Source: Streptomyces violaceoruber | GTDB taxonomy: Bacteria > Actinomycetota > Actinomycetes > Streptomycetales > Streptomycetaceae | Length of the DNA stretch: 64,000 nucleotides | Reading direction: 5' to 3' | Assembly: GCA_000720805.1 (NCBI GenBank) | Contig: JODI01000012.1 | Location: forward strand, 1 to 64,000 | Shown here: positions 61,528 to 64,000 of the stretch, one piece after another | Position numbering within the stretch: position 1 is the stretch's first letter | How the letters are laid out: each line of letters starts with the position of its first letter | Made by a program: the position numbers and the translations under genes | The notes under the pieces: generated by a model | What the model saw: only the letters and a program-made list of their open reading frames with translations | What the model was told of the DNA's origin: nothing | Database searches by the model: none

Positions 61528-62772
61528 TTACGAACCGACCTTGCGCTTGTTCCATACGTCGAATCCGACCGCCAACAACAGAGCCAGGCCCTTGATGACC
61601 TGCTGCCAGTCGGTGCCGACGCTGAGGAGGTTCATACCGTTGTTCAGCACACCGAGGACGAGACCACCGATGATCGCGCCGAGGACGGTACCCACACCGC
61701 CGCTCATGGACGCGCCACCGATGAACGACGAGGCGATGGCCTCGAGTTCGAAGTTGAGGCCCGCCTTCGGCGAGGCCGCGTTGAGGCGGGCGGCAACGAC
61801 CATGCCCGCCAGGGCCGCGAGCACGCCCATGTTCAGGAAGACCAGGAAGGTGACCTTCTTGTCCTTGACGCCGGACAGCTTGGCCGCCGGCAGGTTGCCG
61901 CCGATCGCGTAGATGTGGCGGCCGAAGACGGCGTTGCGCATGACATAGCCGTAGCCGACCACCAGCACACCGAGGACGATCAGGATGATCGGCGCGCCCT
62001 GGTAGCTGGCGAGCAGCATCGTCACGGCGAGGACCGCCGCCGCGATGGCGACGAGCTTGAGCAGGAAGGCGTTCCTCGGCAGCACGTCCAGCAGGAACTC
62101 CTGCTGACGCTTGCGGTCGCGGATCTCCTGGTAGATCACGGAGGCCAGCAGCACGAGGCCCAGCAGCAGCGTGAGGTTGTGGTAGTTGGTGTCCGGGCCG
62201 ACCGCCGGCAGGAAGCCGTTGCCGAGCTTCTGCAGACCGTCCGGGAACGGGCCGAGGGTCTGGCCCTCCAGGAAGATCTCCGTCAGACCGCGGAAGAGCA
62301 GCATGCCGGCCAGGGTCACGATGAACGACGGTATGCCGAAGTACGCGATCAGGTATCCCTGCACGGCACCGGCCGCCGCGCCCAGCAGCAGGCACAGCAC
62401 CAGGGCGACCGGCCACGCCACATGGTGCTCGACCGTCAGTACGGCCGCCGTCGCGCCCACGAACGCCGTCAACGAGCCGACCGACAGGTCGATGTGACCG
62501 GCGATGATCACCAGCATCATGCCGATCGCGAGGATCAGGATGTAGCTGTTCTGCAGCACCAGGTTGGAGACGTTGCGCGGCAGCAGCAGGTCGCCGCCGG
62601 TCCACACCTGGAACAGGACCACGAGCAGGCCGAGGGCGATCAGCATGCCGTACTGGCGCATGTTGCGGCGCAGTCCGCCGAGCATCAGCTGCAGCAGACC
62701 TTCGCCGGTGGCCGATCCGCTCTTGCCGGGCGGCGCGGGCGCCGGGGTCTTGGCGGTCACGTCGGTGCTCAT
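61528..62772 (-). CDS. mmsB: multiple-monosaccharide ABC transporter permease
   Basis: The 414-residue permease of the CUT2/RbsC type has about ten helices. Hallmarks are [63 protein letters not shown] and [22 protein letters not shown]. The extra loop near [20 protein letters not shown] fits the MmsB (GguB) branch, which works with a ChvE-like binding protein for arabinose, galactose, glucose and xylose. Its ATG overlaps the mmsA stop in an ATGA, and a strong terminator follows. Confidence 0.92.
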   Translation of the reverse strand: MSTDVTAKTPAPAPPGKSGSATGEGLLQLMLGGLRRNMRQYGMLIALGLLVVLFQVWTGGDLLLPRNVSNLVLQNSYILILAIGMMLVIIAGHIDLSVGSLTAFVGATAAVLTVEHHVAWPVALVLCLLLGAAAGAVQGYLIAYFGIPSFIVTLAGMLLFRGLTEIFLEGQTLGPFPDGLQKLGNGFLPAVGPDTNYHNLTLLLGLVLLASVIYQEIRDRKRQQEFLLDVLPRNAFLLKLVAIAAAVLAVTMLLASYQGAPIILIVLGVLVVGYGYVMRNAVFGRHIYAIGGNLPAAKLSGVKDKKVTFLVFLNMGVLAALAGMVVAARLNAASPKAGLNFELEAIASSFIGGASMSGGVGTVLGAIIGGLVLGVLNNGMNLLSVGTDWQQVIKGLALLLAVGFDVWNKRKVGS

Positions 62773-64000
62773 CGGGTTACCTCTTTGTCCTTCGTCATCT
62801 GACGCATCAGTGCTTCCTGCGAGGCCTCGGCCCGCGAGAACTCACCCGTCAGCCGCCCGGCGGCCATGGTGTAGATGCGGTCGCACATACCGAGCAGCTC
62901 CGGCAGCTCGGAGGAAATGAAGACGACCGCCTTGCCCTCGGCCGCCAGCTGGTCGATGACCGTGTAGATCTCGTACTTTGCGCCCACGTCGATGCCGCGG
63001 GTGGGCTCGTCCAGGATCAGCACGTCCGGACCAGCGAAGATCCACTTGCTGAGGACGACCTTCTGCTGGTTGCCCCCGGACAGCTTGCCCACCGGCTCGA
63101 AGACGGTCGGCGCCTTGATGTTCATGGACTTGCGGAAGCGTTCGGAGACCTTCCGCTCCTCGTGCTCGTCCACCACGCCCCGCTGGGCGACCTTGGCCAG
63201 GGCGGTCAGCGAGATGTTCCGGTTGATGTTGTCGATGAGGTTCAGGCCGTAGTGCTTGCGGTCCTCGGTGACGTACGCGATGCCGTGCTTGATCGCCTCC
63301 GCGACCGACTTCGTACGGATCTCCTTGCCGTCCTTGAGGACCGTGCCGCCCGCGTACCGGCCGTAGCTGCGCCCGAAGACGCTCATCGCGAGCTCCGTGC
63401 GGCCGGCGCCCATCAGGCCCGCGATGCCGACGATCTCCCCGCGCCGTACCTGGACGGACACGTCGTCGACCACCTTGCGCTGCTGGTCGATCGGGTGGAA
63501 CACGGTCCAGTCACGGATCTCCAGGGCCGGGGCCGCGTCCACCTCCGCCTCGTGCGGGGTGCGCTCGGGGAAGCGGTGGTCGAGGTCGCGGCCGACCATT
63601 CCGCTGATGATCCGGTCCTCGGTCGTCTCCTGCGCCTTCACGTCGAGCGTCTCGATGGAGCGCCCGTCGCGCAGGATCGTCACCGAGTCGGCGACCTTGC
63701 GGATCTCGTTCAGCTTGTGGGAGATGATGATCGAGGTGATGCCCTGCTTCTTCAACTCCAGGATGAGATCGAGGAGTTTGTCGCTGTCCTCGTCGTTGAG
63801 CGCCGCGGTCGGCTCATCCAGGATGAGCAGCTTCACCTTCTTGGAGAGCGCCTTGGCGATCTCCACGAGCTGCTGCTTGCCCACGCCGATGTCGGCGACG
63901 CGGGTCTCCGGGTGGTCGGTCAGACCGACCCGGCGCAGCAGCTCGGTGGCGTGCTTGAGCGTCTCGTTCCAGTTGATGAGCCCGCCCTTGGCGTGCTCGT
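62769..64000 (-). CDS. mmsA: multiple-monosaccharide ABC transporter ATP-binding protein, 5' end outside window
   Basis: At least 409 C-terminal residues of a double-ATPase sugar transporter subunit are visible. The first nucleotide domain has its signature region [15 protein letters not shown] and Walker [14 protein letters not shown]. The second has [18 protein letters not shown] (Walker A-like), [16 protein letters not shown] and [14 protein letters not shown]. The frame stays open to base 64000 and beyond; the ATG at 63882-63884 is internal. The first Walker A lies off the window. It pairs with mmsB by a four-base overlap. Confidence 0.92.
   Translation of the reverse strand, partial: EHAKGGLINWNETLKHATELLRRVGLTDHPETRVADIGVGKQQLVEIAKALSKKVKLLILDEPTAALNDEDSDKLLDLILELKKQGITSIIISHKLNEIRKVADSVTILRDGRSIETLDVKAQETTEDRIISGMVGRDLDHRFPERTPHEAEVDAAPALEIRDWTVFHPIDQQRKVVDDVSVQVRRGEIVGIAGLMGAGRTELAMSVFGRSYGRYAGGTVLKDGKEIRTKSVAEAIKHGIAYVTEDRKHYGLNLIDNINRNISLTALAKVAQRGVVDEHEERKVSERFRKSMNIKAPTVFEPVGKLSGGNQQKVVLSKWIFAGPDVLILDEPTRGIDVGAKYEIYTVIDQLAAEGKAVVFISSELPELLGMCDRIYTMAAGRLTGEFSRAEASQEALMRQMTKDKEVTR

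Overview
The window is high-GC actinobacterial DNA, almost certainly Streptomyces. Supporting signs are GTG/TTG starts, many ATGA overlaps, rare TTA codons, twin-arginine signals on secreted enzymes, an LAxTG sortase substrate, XRE(DUF5753)/DUF397 pairs, and DUF2690 and DUF4360 secreted proteins. The first 58 bases are not genomic. They are a Nextera i7 sequencing adapter left on a contig end, so the first gene is cut by the assembly.

Layout. (1) 0.06-9.7 kb: a minus-strand envelope locus (acyltransferase-like fragment, AftD-type DUF3367 arabinofuranosyltransferase, SAM methyltransferase, GT4 glycosyltransferase, DUF3068 protein). Divergent from it are a DUF2613 peptide gene and a PucR-type regulator. 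As I recall it, the gene set resembles the mycobacterial aftD neighbourhood. (2) 9.7-16.4 kb: a sortase-anchored glycine-rich/Big-1 surface protein, an IclR regulator coupled to an SMP-30 lactonase, a FAD oxygenase and a membrane acyltransferase. (3) 16.8-25.4 kb: a HTH-nSTAND NTPase-WD40 protein, convergent with a four-gene operon of three MAB_1171c-type membrane proteins and one ImmA/IrrE-like metalloprotease. (4) 25.5-34.6 kb: an arabinose-oligosaccharide ABC transporter operon ending in GH51 arabinofuranosidase, then a secreted propeller-like protein, a Tat-exported GH35 beta-galactosidase and an Rrf2 regulator. (5) 35.2-52.1 kb: an accessory block bounded by two related stretches of histidine-kinase sequence. 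It holds a response regulator, a nine-zinc-ribbon/tyrosine-recombinase-like protein, a RidA/esterase/MBL cassette, decayed ISAs1, IS701 and IS5 transposases, a LAL regulator, a FUSC transporter and a DUF2690 secreted protein. (6) 52.3-55.4 kb: DUF4360 protein, small membrane protein, and an XRE/DUF397/ATP-binding-protein regulatory trio. (7) 55.6-64 kb: two secreted GH43 arabinan-degrading enzymes, an IS5-type remnant, an aminotransferase with a Met/Pro-rich tail, a Tat-exported aldose 1-epimerase, and the mmsB/mmsA monosaccharide transporter running off the window end.

How it fits together. Regions 4 and 7 look like one dispersed arabinan/arabinogalactan pathway. Secreted GH43 enzymes release arabino-oligosaccharides, the ABC transporter imports them, and cytoplasmic GH51 hydrolyses them. 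GH35, aldose epimerase and the mms transporter may handle released galactose and other monosaccharides. The GH43 and ABC-GH51 promoters share a near-palindrome, TCGAYATAYCGAACA, at almost the same distance from well-formed -35/-10 boxes, which suggests one unseen regulator. Rare TTA codons fall in PucR, the acyltransferase, the STAND protein, the response regulator and the zinc-ribbon protein, implying bldA-linked developmental timing for these genes.
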